NCBI GenBank assembly: GCA_905221605.1
Contig: CAJNDS010000510.1
Location: forward strand, 58,293-122,292
Direction of reading: 5' to 3'
DNA from: Symbiodinium natans
Taxonomy: Eukaryota; Sar; Dinophyceae; Suessiales; Symbiodiniaceae
Length of the DNA stretch: 64,000 nucleotides
Part shown: one piece after another, positions 44,068 through 53,501 of the stretch
How positions within the stretch are numbered: the first letter of the stretch is position 1
Layout: each line of letters starts with the position of its first letter
Position numbers and translations under genes: made by a program
The notes under the pieces: model-generated
What the model saw: the letters and a program-made list of their open reading frames with translations, nothing else
The model's database searches: none
What the model was told of the DNA's origin: nothing

Positions 44068-44386
44068 GGGAAGGACGCGCAATCCTTGAGTGTGATGCAC
44101 GGGCTGCTCTGTGGGCCGAGGGGCCAAAGGATCCGGGGCTGTCTGGTGCGTCCACCACATGTGCCGCTATGCAGCGTTCGCGTACTCGCCCCCATGCTCA
44201 TTTGGAAAAAGAAGACCGATTGAATGCATATTGCGAGCTGACCTGGATTCCTATTTGAAAGGATTGAATATTTAAGGTGAGGTCTATAATATTCGATCCT
44301 TGAGATAATCAACTCTCTGAAATTGAAATTTGCTGAGATTGACTGATTTGAGTTATAACCTTCAAGGATTGCCGATAAGGAAATAA
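44068..44386 (+). repeat. Split direct repeat B2
   Basis: Second copy of B1 and right end of the retrotransposon. It is separated from A2 by a 19-base spacer with three CCCA units. Confidence 0.95.
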
Positions 44387-44627
44387 AATTTACCTCATAA
44401 AAGCGCACTTGGAGCAGCATCTTTTGCTTGCATGGCGTTTCACTGCCGATAAAGTCAATTTGCTTTTGCAAGCGATGTCCGATGCTGTCCCCAATGATAA
44501 TGCCGTCATTCTGGAGTAGGTAGCGTGCTTCCTCGATGAACGTATTGCTACCGACATTCTCGAGCATTTAGATGACGAGACCATGCATCTGCTTGAGGAC
44601 AATCGGCATTCGGATAGTGACATCTAA
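44387..44627 (+). pseudogene. Giant-element ORF, 3' part, after the retrotransposon
   Basis: This continues the frame of 33920-34371. There is an in-frame TAG at 44517-44519, then 35 more codons with an acidic, His-rich end to TAA at 44625-44627. The acidic tail reads as a plausible protein end, so the TAG may be a recent mutation or a recoded stop. The minus-strand ORFs over this stretch are shadows. Confidence 0.5.
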
Positions 44628-44921
44628 CGCTGACCTTGTGCGAATACGGAACAAACGGCGGTACATCGGTCGTTATCCATGGTCATGCGGCCTTCCTGTA
44701 ATGTCATGCTGTTGTCTTGACCGATTTGGAAAGTTGTAACCATTGATCATGTTATACTGCTGATGTAGTCTCCAACTGAAGGGAGCTGAGTCAGGGGAAG
44801 TTGGGAGCAAGCTTGTTGTTGTGTGACATTTTTTTGCGCTGGACGGCACGGCTCTCAGGCAAGACTGCCCAGTCTTCCTCTACCTTGCCCCATCAACTGG
44901 GTAGGCTGCCTCTTCTTCGCC

Positions 44922-45791
44922 ATGGCATTGCAAGAGCCCCTTGGCCTGGAGAACCTGCAGCCTCCTCCATTGGTCGCCCCTCCGCTCGTAGCTGGGCGTG
45001 AAAACACCTGGATTACGGCGAGCCATGGCAGTTCAACCCTCCCCTTTGTTGTATCCCGGCCGAGTGCGGATGCAGGGGAAGCCAACTCGATAGTGCTTCT
45101 CCTCCCTGGTTGTGGACATTTCTATGTGGAGAATATGCACCCACTGCCTTGGCAAGGGGCCATCGAGTATCTGTGGAGCAACCTGGCTTTCAAAAAGGCT
45201 GTCATTGCCTGCGCATGGCCTGTGGCGGGACAAGCAGGCTCACCGCCTGCCTGGATGCTGCCTGACGGTGCTGCCTGGACCAAGGCAGTGTATACAATGG
45301 AAATTCTACCGCTCCTACTGGCAGTCCAACGTGATGCGAGCCCTTGCATCTCCTTGCCCACATATCTCATGGGCCTTGGCTCTGGAGGAACCATCACCTA
45401 CCAGATTGCAATTTCCGAGGCCCATGCGACCTTCCGGGCTTGTGTTTGCATGGGCCCCATTAGGCTGCCTTCTTTGCTGCCAGCCCCAACGAGCGGGGAG
45501 ACACGAATTTTAGTCTATGGCGGACGAAAGGACGTAGAGACCTTTCAGCACCACCTTCGGATGTGCTACTCGGTGCGGGGCAATCATCGCGTGCCTCCTG
45601 TCACAGAAGCCCTTTCCGAAGACTCACACTTTACCGCCTTCAAGGGCTACGGACGCACGCAGTACCCCTGGGCCCCCGGCCTCACAATCCGCCAGGTGGT
45701 TATCGGCAAGGACCCGGAGCATGTGGTGTGGCCTGCATTGCTGAGCGATCCTGATTGGCTGCTGGCGGACCATATCGAGCTCCCGGAGTAG
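44922..45791 (+). CDS. Alpha/beta-hydrolase-like protein, 289 aa
   Basis: The first ATG is at 44922 (frame open from 44823); TAG at 45789-45791. A Gly-Leu-Gly-Ser-Gly-Gly turn after a hydrophobic strand resembles the nucleophile elbow of alpha/beta hydrolases. It is followed at suitable spacing by Gly-Gly-Arg-Lys-Asp and later Asp-Ser-His-Phe, a possible Ser-Asp-His triad. The substrate cannot be guessed. Degenerate copies of its middle third (about 45095-45400) recur in the element's 3' region (56223-56440, part at 56584-56650, and 57086-57375). After the TAG the frame stays open for 94 more codons to 46076. The hydrolase assignment is tentative. Confidence 0.5.
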   Translation: MALQEPLGLENLQPPPLVAPPLVAGRENTWITASHGSSTLPFVVSRPSADAGEANSIVLLLPGCGHFYVENMHPLPWQGAIEYLWSNLAFKKAVIACAWPVAGQAGSPPAWMLPDGAAWTKAVYTMEILPLLLAVQRDASPCISLPTYLMGLGSGGTITYQIAISEAHATFRACVCMGPIRLPSLLPAPTSGETRILVYGGRKDVETFQHHLRMCYSVRGNHRVPPVTEALSEDSHFTAFKGYGRTQYPWAPGLTIRQVVIGKDPEHVVWPALLSDPDWLLADHIELPE

Positions 45792-46104
45792 TCGTCGGGG
45801 CAGGGTAGAGAGTGCCTTCCTTTTTCCATTTTAATCGATTTATGCGCGCCGGCCCTTGTGTTGCCGCTACAAACAGACCAGCAACCGAGGTACGCCTGCA
45901 TTCTGGTGCTACTACTGTGCACGGACAAAGTAAAGGATGCCATCGTCTCCAGGTCATTGCTTTGTACATGCAGCACATTGCAGCCACAAGTAACAGCCAC
46001 CTGCGATGACATGCTGCATCCCTTTTCAGGTTGCGCGTTGGATGTGCCCTGGCTCAAGCTAAGGGTGGCTGGCTGACTGAACGAGGAACCCATTGTGTAG
46101 AGGG

Positions 46105-46230
46105 TTGCAACGCTCCTGACTGGTTTTTTCTCGCCTTTCTGCTTCTTCTCTCCTGTGTGTTGTGCTTTTTGTTTGGTCCTCTCTTTCCTTGAGTCCCTCC
46201 CTAGTTTTTGTAAGGGCTTTCCAGGGATCT
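46105..46230 (+). promoter_or_regulatory. Pyrimidine-rich tract and AG before the 789-codon ORF
   Basis: A stretch of about 110 bases dominated by T and C ends in CTTTCCAG-G near 46225, about 90 bases upstream of the ATG at 46316. This looks like a 3' splice site and could accept the spliced leader by trans-splicing or end a short intron. Inferred only. Confidence 0.35.
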
Positions 46231-46315
46231 TGGTGTCTGGAGGTTGCCTCGTGGTTCTCCGCTGCCTGTGGGGTAGTCACATGAGTTTGGCCTGCCATGT
46301 TCGGTGAGTGATGCC

Positions 46316-48545
46316 ATGGAGTCGTATGCCTGTCAACCGTACGCGATCCGGGTTGGAGCGCAAGTGCTCCAAGTCCACGTTGCCAGGAGAGGGCAACTCA
46401 CTGCACTTGCCACTTTAGGGACCAGTGATGTCGCAATGACCAGGCAGATGCAAGCCGGCGTCATCCTGCCTCATGAACTCGATGCTGCCGGTTGGTGCCG
46501 ATACTTTCCGCCGGAAATACAACCCTTGTTGTGTCTGGACCATTCTGCCTTTTTGAGAAACAGCAACGCCGTCTGCTTCGCCCGGCAACCCACGGTTCGC
46601 TGTTTTCTCCTGCATGCATGGAGGCCAGGCATCGGCATCATGCCGCATAGCAGTGCCCTCATGGGGCGAGCGGTGTCCACGCACAGTGCTTTGCCTGGGG
46701 ACGCGATAGACCTTCCCCCTTGGGCGAGTGTTGTCACCGAACAAGGAGCGGGTAGGGAGACAGCCCTGTCTCCCGGGCCCTGGCAAACTCCATCACCTAA
46801 TCCACCTAGGGTCTGCTGGCCGGATAATAGTCCTCGCCCTCCCATACCGCCGATTCCTCCACGTGTTGGAGAATACCCAGTGAGTGAGGTCAGTAGGATC
46901 GAGCCGCGAATTCCACATGGGAGGCCACCTCCCGCGCCAGTTGCAGCCGACCTGCCACCTTGGCAGGTCCCTAGCCACCCAGGTCCACAGGTCCTTGCGG
47001 CGACCGCAATGCAGGCTATATGCCAGCTTCGCACTCTCAGTGCTGACCATGCGCCGGGGCCTCAGGAGCCTGAGGATCTCGCGCAGGCACTAGAAAGTAA
47101 TCAGAATTTCCCTGAGCCCACCCCTAGCGGCGTACTGCCATTGAAACTGGCCTCGGGAGCCATTTCCGGCGAACCGCCTGAGCCGCAAGGTCTCCACCCA
47201 GAGATTGACTACAATGCATTACTCGGCTGCCTACTTCCACAGCTCCGGGCTGCTGAGTCCGCAGGAGCCCATGTCCTGCTCTTGGTCACGGATAGTCGCT
47301 GCTTCTTGTCTATTCCGCACTTCCCCTACTTTGTCCGGCATTTGGTAGCACGCATGCAGTGGGAAGGCCCGTTTAAGGAGAGGTGGTTTCCCATCTTGGT
47401 TAACACCAAGGAAGCGGGGCTAGCTTCTGTGCACTTTACGTGGGCGGGGCCCGAAATTCTGGCAGTCCTCAGAGTCCTTGCGCCAGGGGTGGTCTTGATG
47501 TTGCTTGACCATGACACCTTGTTCACTGCCAGGTGGGAAGCAGAAGAGCTGCGAAGGTTTGCAGTCCTCGATCTACTGCCCAATACCCTCTCGACGGAGT
47601 CACTGGGCAGCATGGAAGTCGAGACGGACGAGACACAGCCCTGTGGCTCGCTTCCAGCCTCGCCGTGGAGTTGCTCGCCGGACGGGTCCATACCGTGTGG
47701 GGCCCGATCGCCAAACTCAATTGGCATGGTTTGTGCGTCCGAGGACCAGCTCGAAGCAAATGGGGGATTGGTCCTCTTCTACCCGAATGCTCCGGACGGC
47801 AAACATCCCCGGCCCCCTCGCTTCTGCATCCCTGGCAACGTCGCTAGTGCGGTGACCTCAATTGGTACTGCGTTGAGCCGAGCCCTGCAGCTAGTCATCA
47901 TGCCCAGTGAAGTGCCCACTCCATTGCCTGGTATGCATGAGCAGGTGCCGTTGGACCAGATCCATTATCGGCAATGTCTACGCAACACCCCTCTTGCCGG
48001 AACCACTGCTCACAAGCACTCTGACTTTGTGTTTGCGTGGGCACTTTTAGGAAGATACATACATGAGGTTGCGTGGAAAACGGCCGACCTTACTGCTGGC
48101 CGGCCAGAGCCAGACATCCAGTTTGGCGCCTCCCCAGTCAGGCAGGTCAGAGGGGTCAAAACATGGGGACAAGGCCCATATGAACAGGGATTTCTTCCCT
48201 TGCTCATGGGTTACGGCGGCTCGCACTCCCGTTTGGCAATCCTACCTGGTCCTGACTTATTCATGGCGAACCGATACGCCGAGGTTATACCCCCTCCTTT
48301 TGTGCATGGATATGGTGCCAAAGGCAAACACATCTTGCCGCAGTGGGGGAGTGTGTTACGGCTGCCTACTCTACCCGAGTCGGTCTGGGGCAACGGGGAC
48401 ACCGTCCCTCTGTGGGCCTCTGTTAGAAAAAAAGGGCAGTGGACCAGTGCGGCTCCAGCTCTTCCCTGGGGTCCTCATGTTTTGGAAGAAAGATGCCCTA
48501 TCTTCCTGCAGGGCCACCCCGAAATGGCGCAGTCGACCCAATACC
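46316..48545 (+). CDS. Giant-element ORF with Asp-His-Asp motif, about 743 aa before a frame change
   Basis: ATG at 46316. The frame formally runs to 48673, but from about 48545 the other frame (48063-53501) reads as the better protein, so the two are probably one coding unit broken or joined by a +1 shift at a C5 run. The N-terminal 300 residues include a long proline-rich segment. A domain follows with Val-Val-Leu-Met-Leu-Leu-Asp-His-Asp-Thr-Leu-Phe (about residues 395-407), resembling the Asp-x-Asp metal site of glycosyltransferases. That similarity is weak and unproven. Confidence 0.55.
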
Positions 48546-51500
48546 CCCACTGGGCCGCTTGCTCTTCTTGCTGCCGCTGCGCATGCTTGGCTGGCCCAGG
48601 CGGATCTGCCGTGGCCTCTCTTCGCCGCAGACATAAAGGTCACGCCGTTGGGCCTCAGTCAATACTGGGATGATGGACTAGCCATGCGTGTGCAACAAGC
48701 CCTGGCAGCCTTTGCCTTTCCTGCCTACCAGTACCCGCCTCCAAAGCCTCACCTAACCCCCTCAGGGGAATGTCGGTCGCTCTTCATTAGCGGGATGAAT
48801 GGGAAGGCCGAGAATACGCCCCCCACTGTGTCGGGTAGCATCATTCACACAGCCAATTCCTATGCACTCACTGGCTTAGAAATGGAAACAGTCCGGGACA
48901 ACCAGGGCAAAAAGGTCCGATATGAGGACACACAACGCCCGTTGTTGCTTTCGACCAGCGGTAATGCCGCACATGCATTGTTGCTCCTGCCCCAAGCCGC
49001 CCAGCTATGGGCACGTGCTCTGTACCCTCAGGTCGAAGGATGCGGTCTGCCAGCGGCGGTTCGTGCTAGAATCTGCTCGGTAGAAGCCTCCCTGACAATG
49101 TGCCCTGCCCTGGCTCACTTGCACATGCCACATACTGCTGCGCTGACCGCTCTGCATGTGGGCCTCGCCGCGGGTAGAGCTGGCGAGTGCAAACTGTGCG
49201 TTACGGGTTTCTCTGCTGGGTCGTATACGGGCGCTGCTGTGGCTATCGCTTGGCACGAGCGCCAAAAGCTTCCTGACTGCAAGGGCGATTTTGTCCACAT
49301 CAAGGCACGTTTGGGCGGCGTTGCCATGCCACGGGCCATGCTGCAATATATCCTGGGTTCGGAATTGCGGCACGCTGTTAGTCTTGTCCATCATGAGAGC
49401 GACCAGCTTTGTATCTTCCGGCCCAGCCAGGCAGCAAGGACGCAAGCGATTGGCGCGGGAGCGCGTCTCTACTACTTCACTGGACCTGAGTCACTTGGCA
49501 GTGGTGGACACTCTTATGGTCACTTTGTCCACAGTGAAGAGCTATTCCAGCTCACGCCGGGGGATTATGTGCATAAGGAATTGACTAAAAAGATTTGCGG
49601 CTTGGCCGACCCCCGGATGGATCGCACAGTGCGAGCAGGTTTGATGGGGGTTGCGTGTGGCTCTGTCCAGCTTTCGGATAAGTCTAAAACTTTCATCAAC
49701 TCCGTGCTGGGACGGCAAATCAGACGCCCCGATATGGAGGCTTTTCTCCGGATACCTTCCGCTGAGAACCGGAGCATTGCAAGTCTCCGTGCTGACTGTA
49801 CCCAAGTCCTCCTGACGGATGCCAAGCCGCATCTGGCTGATTTGCCGCCCCCGTATCATGAACTTGGTCCCGCGATGAAACTAGTTTTGGGTATGTGGCT
49901 CCCCCACCTGTCGTTAGAGCGCCTGGTTGACATGCTGGGCTATCAGTTTTTAGCCATGGCCTCGGAAGCAGAAATCGAGGAGGAGCCCTCGGAACAGTAT
50001 CACTACCCAGAGCAAGCTGCGGTCAAGCGGGCCGCCACCCCTGTGGCGATAAAGCCCGGCACGCATACATGGCCAATCTGCCTTCTCCATCGAGTTTACC
50101 CAAGGGCATCGGTCATGCTCCTTACACCGGAGTTGGCGGATGTCCCTGACTGGGCTAAAAAGTGGTTTGCTGTCGCTGGTAAAGTGCCGGCCAAGGGCAC
50201 TGCTTTGCTGGTTACCTTGAGAGAAGACAAGGGGGATGTGGCCTACCCAGGCATGTTTATAGAGCTCCTTGCCCCGAAGAAGCTTTTCACCGGCCCTGGA
50301 GAAAGTAAGGCCATGCAGCCAGTCAATATAACCATTGCCCTGCTCTTGACTGATGAACAGCACAACCAATTCGCGCAACGACCCTCACTGCCGAGAGTCA
50401 GCCAGCTTGAGGTTCTGCCCGGAGGAGCCTCTACCCCGCTTTGGGATGCTCTGTTACACATGCCTAGGGAAAGGCAGCATGTTGCATTGGGCGTTCCGCT
50501 AGAAGACTCGCCTCTTGATGCCATCCGGCAGCCACTGTGGTTGCCGGGCTTTCTCACAGATTTAGTGCTTGTCCTCCTTATCGGGCTAGTGGTGAGAGGG
50601 AACTGGCACGACACATGGGCACAGCTCATTCACCCGGAGGTCTGCCAAGTCTTCAGAGGCAAGCACGAAACGCAAGCTGCGCAGGCATCGCTTACTGCGG
50701 GTCCGGGGGCTTCCAACCCCTTGCAAAGCTTCCTCAACCTTTGGCTTGCGGAGGAACAATCCTATCGCAAAGAATGGACGCCAACGCTGCTGAGTGGCGT
50801 GTTAGCTACGCTGCCTGACTCTCCGCTGCCTGGCCAAGAGGACGCCCGGACTCCTGCGCTGTGGCATGCGGAGTGTCTACGCCTGTCCCATGACTCGTTG
50901 AGCAACGAGCACGATCCGAGGACTCGAGCCAGCATCTTTGCGCTCGCGGTTGGTCCCGCCTTCCTTACGCGCCTCTGTGATACCTTTTGGGGGGCGGACG
51001 GACACCTGGCAGCGCTGCTGGGAGCGTGCTCGTACGGCCTGGCCGCTAATCGTACTTCTGTATTCATAACGGGTGCGCCCGGCAGCGGGAAGACACGATC
51101 CTGCGCGTTTCTAGGAGTACTCCTTGCGTGCCTGACGAGCCGGCTCACCCTGTACACCGCTCATGGCAATGAATCGGTTCGGGCCTATGTCGAAGCGGTT
51201 GATAGGCTCACGACTGCTAGCAATGAATTTGTTCGCAGCCGCATCGTTCGCATACCGGGTAACAAGGAGAAGGACACACATAAGCTCCCTTTTGATGTGC
51301 ACGATTTGTACCGGGGGCTACTTGTAGCCACGACACATGGTACGATTGTGGCAAGGCTTAGCTTTCCCTACTCGCAGCTCATTAACCGTCTAAAGGATGT
51401 TGAGTTGCTCCTCCGAGATGAAGCCCAGCAATTGGGCACGCCTGGTTCCAACACCATTCTGGCGCACATCAAGCATGCACTTGATGTCATGATTGGCGAC

Positions 51501-53501
51501 CACAGACAGCCCGCTGGAGGATCGCGACCCAATTACCACTTCGTCACGGAGTTGTTGGAGCAAAAGATTTGTGGCCTCAATGCGGTCCCTGCCGACCTCC
51601 ACACGCCAGCCACCTTGCCTGCGGCCCTTCTGCGGCAAACGGCCCAAAGTTCCGGCCCGTGGAAAAAGGGACAAGGCGAGATGCCCTCTTGGGGCAAGCC
51701 CCACCGTTCCTCTGGAGCGTCTGAGGTATTGTTCTCAGCGGTCTCGATGCTGGAATCGATTCTCTGTATAAGCATCGTCAAACCGAAGCAAGCCGAGACA
51801 GTCATGCAGGCCGCCGGGCTGAAGGCCATTGTCGGACCGGCTGTCAACCTCTCGCTCTGTTCATCCATGCGCCTCCCTCCTGAGATTGCTGCCATTCTAT
51901 ACGCATGTCGGTACTCGGAGGCGTGCCGCTTCGAGCTGATAGGCAGGGTCCCTCGGCTACGTATGCCACCAGGTCCCACGATGCAGCACCTGCTCGGGCG
52001 GCCACTGCGTAGCCTTGCAGGCAGGTGGATGGAAACGTGTCGATGGGTACGGGTGCAAGATCAGGATGAGACCCAAACCAAGCTAGGCAGAAGCTACGAC
52101 CTCAGCATGGTCCTGGCGGACATTGTGCTCACTTTTGGGCACCAGGTCTATCCTGACTCCCCTATCGGGATGGTCTCTCAGTATGCCAGGATTGTTACCC
52201 AAATGAAGTTTATGCTGCAGTTGAGTCTCCCCGCAGACCCACTGGGCGATGACGATATGAGCCTACTTGAAGCCTGCCAAACCGCGGAAGACTTCCCGCT
52301 GACTGGCGCGCCCAACACTTGGAGCCTTGTGACGTTTCGGACCTTCCTCATGAATCGCATAGGGTCCCTTAAACGCTTCTTCGGCGCTATCACCACGGCC
52401 TGCTCCACTGGCCCCACATTTGGGATATGTGTCTTTGTGACATGTCGGGCTTCTGGATTCCTGTTTAGTAGCGAGGCAGGGTTTGCCCGAGCCACCTCCT
52501 CCTTCACGAGAGGGCTTGGGGCTTTGGTTTTCGTGGCACCGCACTACTCTGATGGTATAGGTGCATGCTTCCAAATGGCGGCCTGCGCAACCGGGGGCCT
52601 AATTGAATGCGCTGAATATGTGCGCACACAAGCCAGCTTGTGGAGCATGGATGGCCCTGGCATTGCAACGGCATTACACAAGCAAGCCTTCCGAGAACGG
52701 ACAGTAGCCAGCATCGTGCTGCCTGCGGAACGCAAAGTTGGGCTGGACCTCTTTGGAACACCACCCCTGCATCAAGCGTGGGCTTTGAAGGCCACCTGGG
52801 GAGATAAGCGGGAGGTTTTCCGCACACTTCAGCAAGAAGGATGGGGGAGTCCCTCTTTCACCTCCCACTCCTACTCGGGCACCATTGTTAGTCTGCAAAC
52901 GCGCGGCTTCGTCCTGGAGCCCCTGCCCAATGCTGTGTATTGTGTCCCCTTCCAGCCGGTGAGGGAAGGAGATGGGGTCGCCCAGTACCTCACCTGCTTG
53001 CTAGGGGACACCAGCATTAGGATGCCGCCCAAGCGGGGATCGGCTCAACGCGCTGACCCGGCTTTCGAACACAAGGCCGGCATACTGCGAGCCCCCCGTG
53101 GTCTTCACCTCCTGCCTGTTCGTACGGGTAAGGCGGCCTCCGAAACTGCGATTGATGTGGACTCTCCGGGAAACAGCCCTGTGCCCGCGGGTAGTAACAG
53201 TCCCGACGTGGTAGTTGCTACTGCAGTCGAGGTTCCTACGCCGCAGCAGTCGCCAGCCCAAGGCGAGGCTACCACAAACGCGCGCCATGGCGAGCGGTGG
53301 GGTACACCATGGCTCCAGCCTCGGGCCGCGAGGGGCTCCATTGCGGCAGCTGTCAGCCCGCCTCCGCCAGCTAGACGGGACGTTTCCCGAACCCGTTGCG
53401 GCACCCCAACGCGGGAGAGAGGACCACTGACGAAGGAGCCTGCAACGAAAGAGCATGCGGTTGTGCCGGCCGCGAGTCCTATTGCTCTGGATGCTGGGTA
53501 G
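48540..53501 (+). CDS. Alpha/beta-hydrolase-like domain fused to superfamily 1 helicase
   Basis: The frame is open from 48063, but reading from about 48545 is convincing. A first domain shows Gly-Phe-Ser-Ala-Gly-Ser (near 49205-49225), an Asp in His-Glu-Ser-Asp-Gln (near 49400) and Gly-His-Ser-Tyr-Gly-His (near 49510), consistent with a Ser-Asp-His hydrolase. Much further on is a superfamily 1 helicase of Upf1-like type: Walker A Gly-Ala-Pro-Gly-Ser-Gly-Lys-Thr (about 51070-51093), Asp-Glu-Ala-Gln (about 51418), Gly-Asp-His-Arg-Gln (about 51498), Arg-Leu-Pro-Pro-Glu (about 51870), Ser-Gln-Tyr-Ala (about 52173) and Thr-Arg-Gly motif VI (about 52505). The helicase would unwind nucleic acid using ATP. 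All motifs are intact. Pro/Ser-rich tail; TAG at 53501 overlaps the next ORF by 47 bases. Confidence 0.75.
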   Translation, partial: NTPTGPLALLAAAAHAWLAQADLPWPLFAADIKVTPLGLSQYWDDGLAMRVQQALAAFAFPAYQYPPPKPHLTPSGECRSLFISGMNGKAENTPPTVSGSIIHTANSYALTGLEMETVRDNQGKKVRYEDTQRPLLLSTSGNAAHALLLLPQAAQLWARALYPQVEGCGLPAAVRARICSVEASLTMCPALAHLHMPHTAALTALHVGLAAGRAGECKLCVTGFSAGSYTGAAVAIAWHERQKLPDCKGDFVHIKARLGGVAMPRAMLQYILGSELRHAVSLVHHESDQLCIFRPSQAARTQAIGAGARLYYFTGPESLGSGGHSYGHFVHSEELFQLTPGDYVHKELTKKICGLADPRMDRTVRAGLMGVACGSVQLSDKSKTFINSVLGRQIRRPDMEAFLRIPSAENRSIASLRADCTQVLLTDAKPHLADLPPPYHELGPAMKLVLGMWLPHLSLERLVDMLGYQFLAMASEAEIEEEPSEQYHYPEQAAVKRAATPVAIKPGTHTWPICLLHRVYPRASVMLLTPELADVPDWAKKWFAVAGKVPAKGTALLVTLREDKGDVAYPGMFIELLAPKKLFTGPGESKAMQPVNITIALLLTDEQHNQFAQRPSLPRVSQLEVLPGGASTPLWDALLHMPRERQHVALGVPLEDSPLDAIRQPLWLPGFLTDLVLVLLIGLVVRGNWHDTWAQLIHPEVCQVFRGKHETQAAQASLTAGPGASNPLQSFLNLWLAEEQSYRKEWTPTLLSGVLATLPDSPLPGQEDARTPALWHAECLRLSHDSLSNEHDPRTRASIFALAVGPAFLTRLCDTFWGADGHLAALLGACSYGLAANRTSVFITGAPGSGKTRSCAFLGVLLACLTSRLTLYTAHGNESVRAYVEAVDRLTTASNEFVRSRIVRIPGNKEKDTHKLPFDVHDLYRGLLVATTHGTIVARLSFPYSQLINRLKDVELLLRDEAQQLGTPGSNTILAHIKHALDVMIGDHRQPAGGSRPNYHFVTELLEQKICGLNAVPADLHTPATLPAALLRQTAQSSGPWKKGQGEMPSWGKPHRSSGASEVLFSAVSMLESILCISIVKPKQAETVMQAAGLKAIVGPAVNLSLCSSMRLPPEIAAILYACRYSEACRFELIGRVPRLRMPPGPTMQHLLGRPLRSLAGRWMETCRWVRVQDQDETQTKLGRSYDLSMVLADIVLTFGHQVYPDSPIGMVSQYARIVTQMKFMLQLSLPADPLGDDDMSLLEACQTAEDFPLTGAPNTWSLVTFRTFLMNRIGSLKRFFGAITTACSTGPTFGICVFVTCRASGFLFSSEAGFARATSSFTRGLGALVFVAPHYSDGIGACFQMAACATGGLIECAEYVRTQASLWSMDGPGIATALHKQAFRERTVASIVLPAERKVGLDLFGTPPLHQAWALKATWGDKREVFRTLQQEGWGSPSFTSHSYSGTIVSLQTRGFVLEPLPNAVYCVPFQPVREGDGVAQYLTCLLGDTSIRMPPKRGSAQRADPAFEHKAGILRAPRGLHLLPVRTGKAASETAIDVDSPGNSPVPAGSNSPDVVVATAVEVPTPQQSPAQGEATTNARHGERWGTPWLQPRAARGSIAAAVSPPPPARRDVSRTRCGTPTRERGPLTKEPATKEHAVVPAASPIALDAG

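Larger units (their letters stand above)
34372..44386 (+). mobile_element. Tyrosine-recombinase retrotransposon with split direct repeats
   Basis: The order of repeats is A1 (34372-34601), coding region, B1 (43500-43818), A2 (43819-44048), B2 (44068-44386). This A1-ORFs-B1-A2-B2 arrangement is diagnostic of Ngaro, VIPER and PAT-type elements of the DIRS order, which integrate by a tyrosine recombinase through a circular intermediate and make no target duplication. A1 and A2 appear identical, and B1 and B2 differ at one base, so insertion is recent. The recombinase precedes Gag and Pol, unlike Ngaro, where it comes last, and more like VIPER. All ORFs are intact, so the element may be active. 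Confidence 0.9.

Noticed and set aside
43986-44623. Minus-strand ORFs of 77 and 193 codons near the retrotransposon's right end
   Set aside because: They run through repeats A2/B2 or lie antisense to the plus-strand ORF that reads continuously across the insertion site.
47480-47530. Glycosyltransferase domain from Asp-His-Asp
   Set aside because: Only the short metal-site-like motif was seen. It is recorded under the ORF as a weak resemblance and not called.
48063-48540. N-terminal 160 residues of the 1812-codon frame as protein
   Set aside because: The overlapping frame of the 46316 ORF reads as the more protein-like product here; the first part of the 48063 frame is Arg/Ser/Pro-rich and looks like an overlapping shadow.
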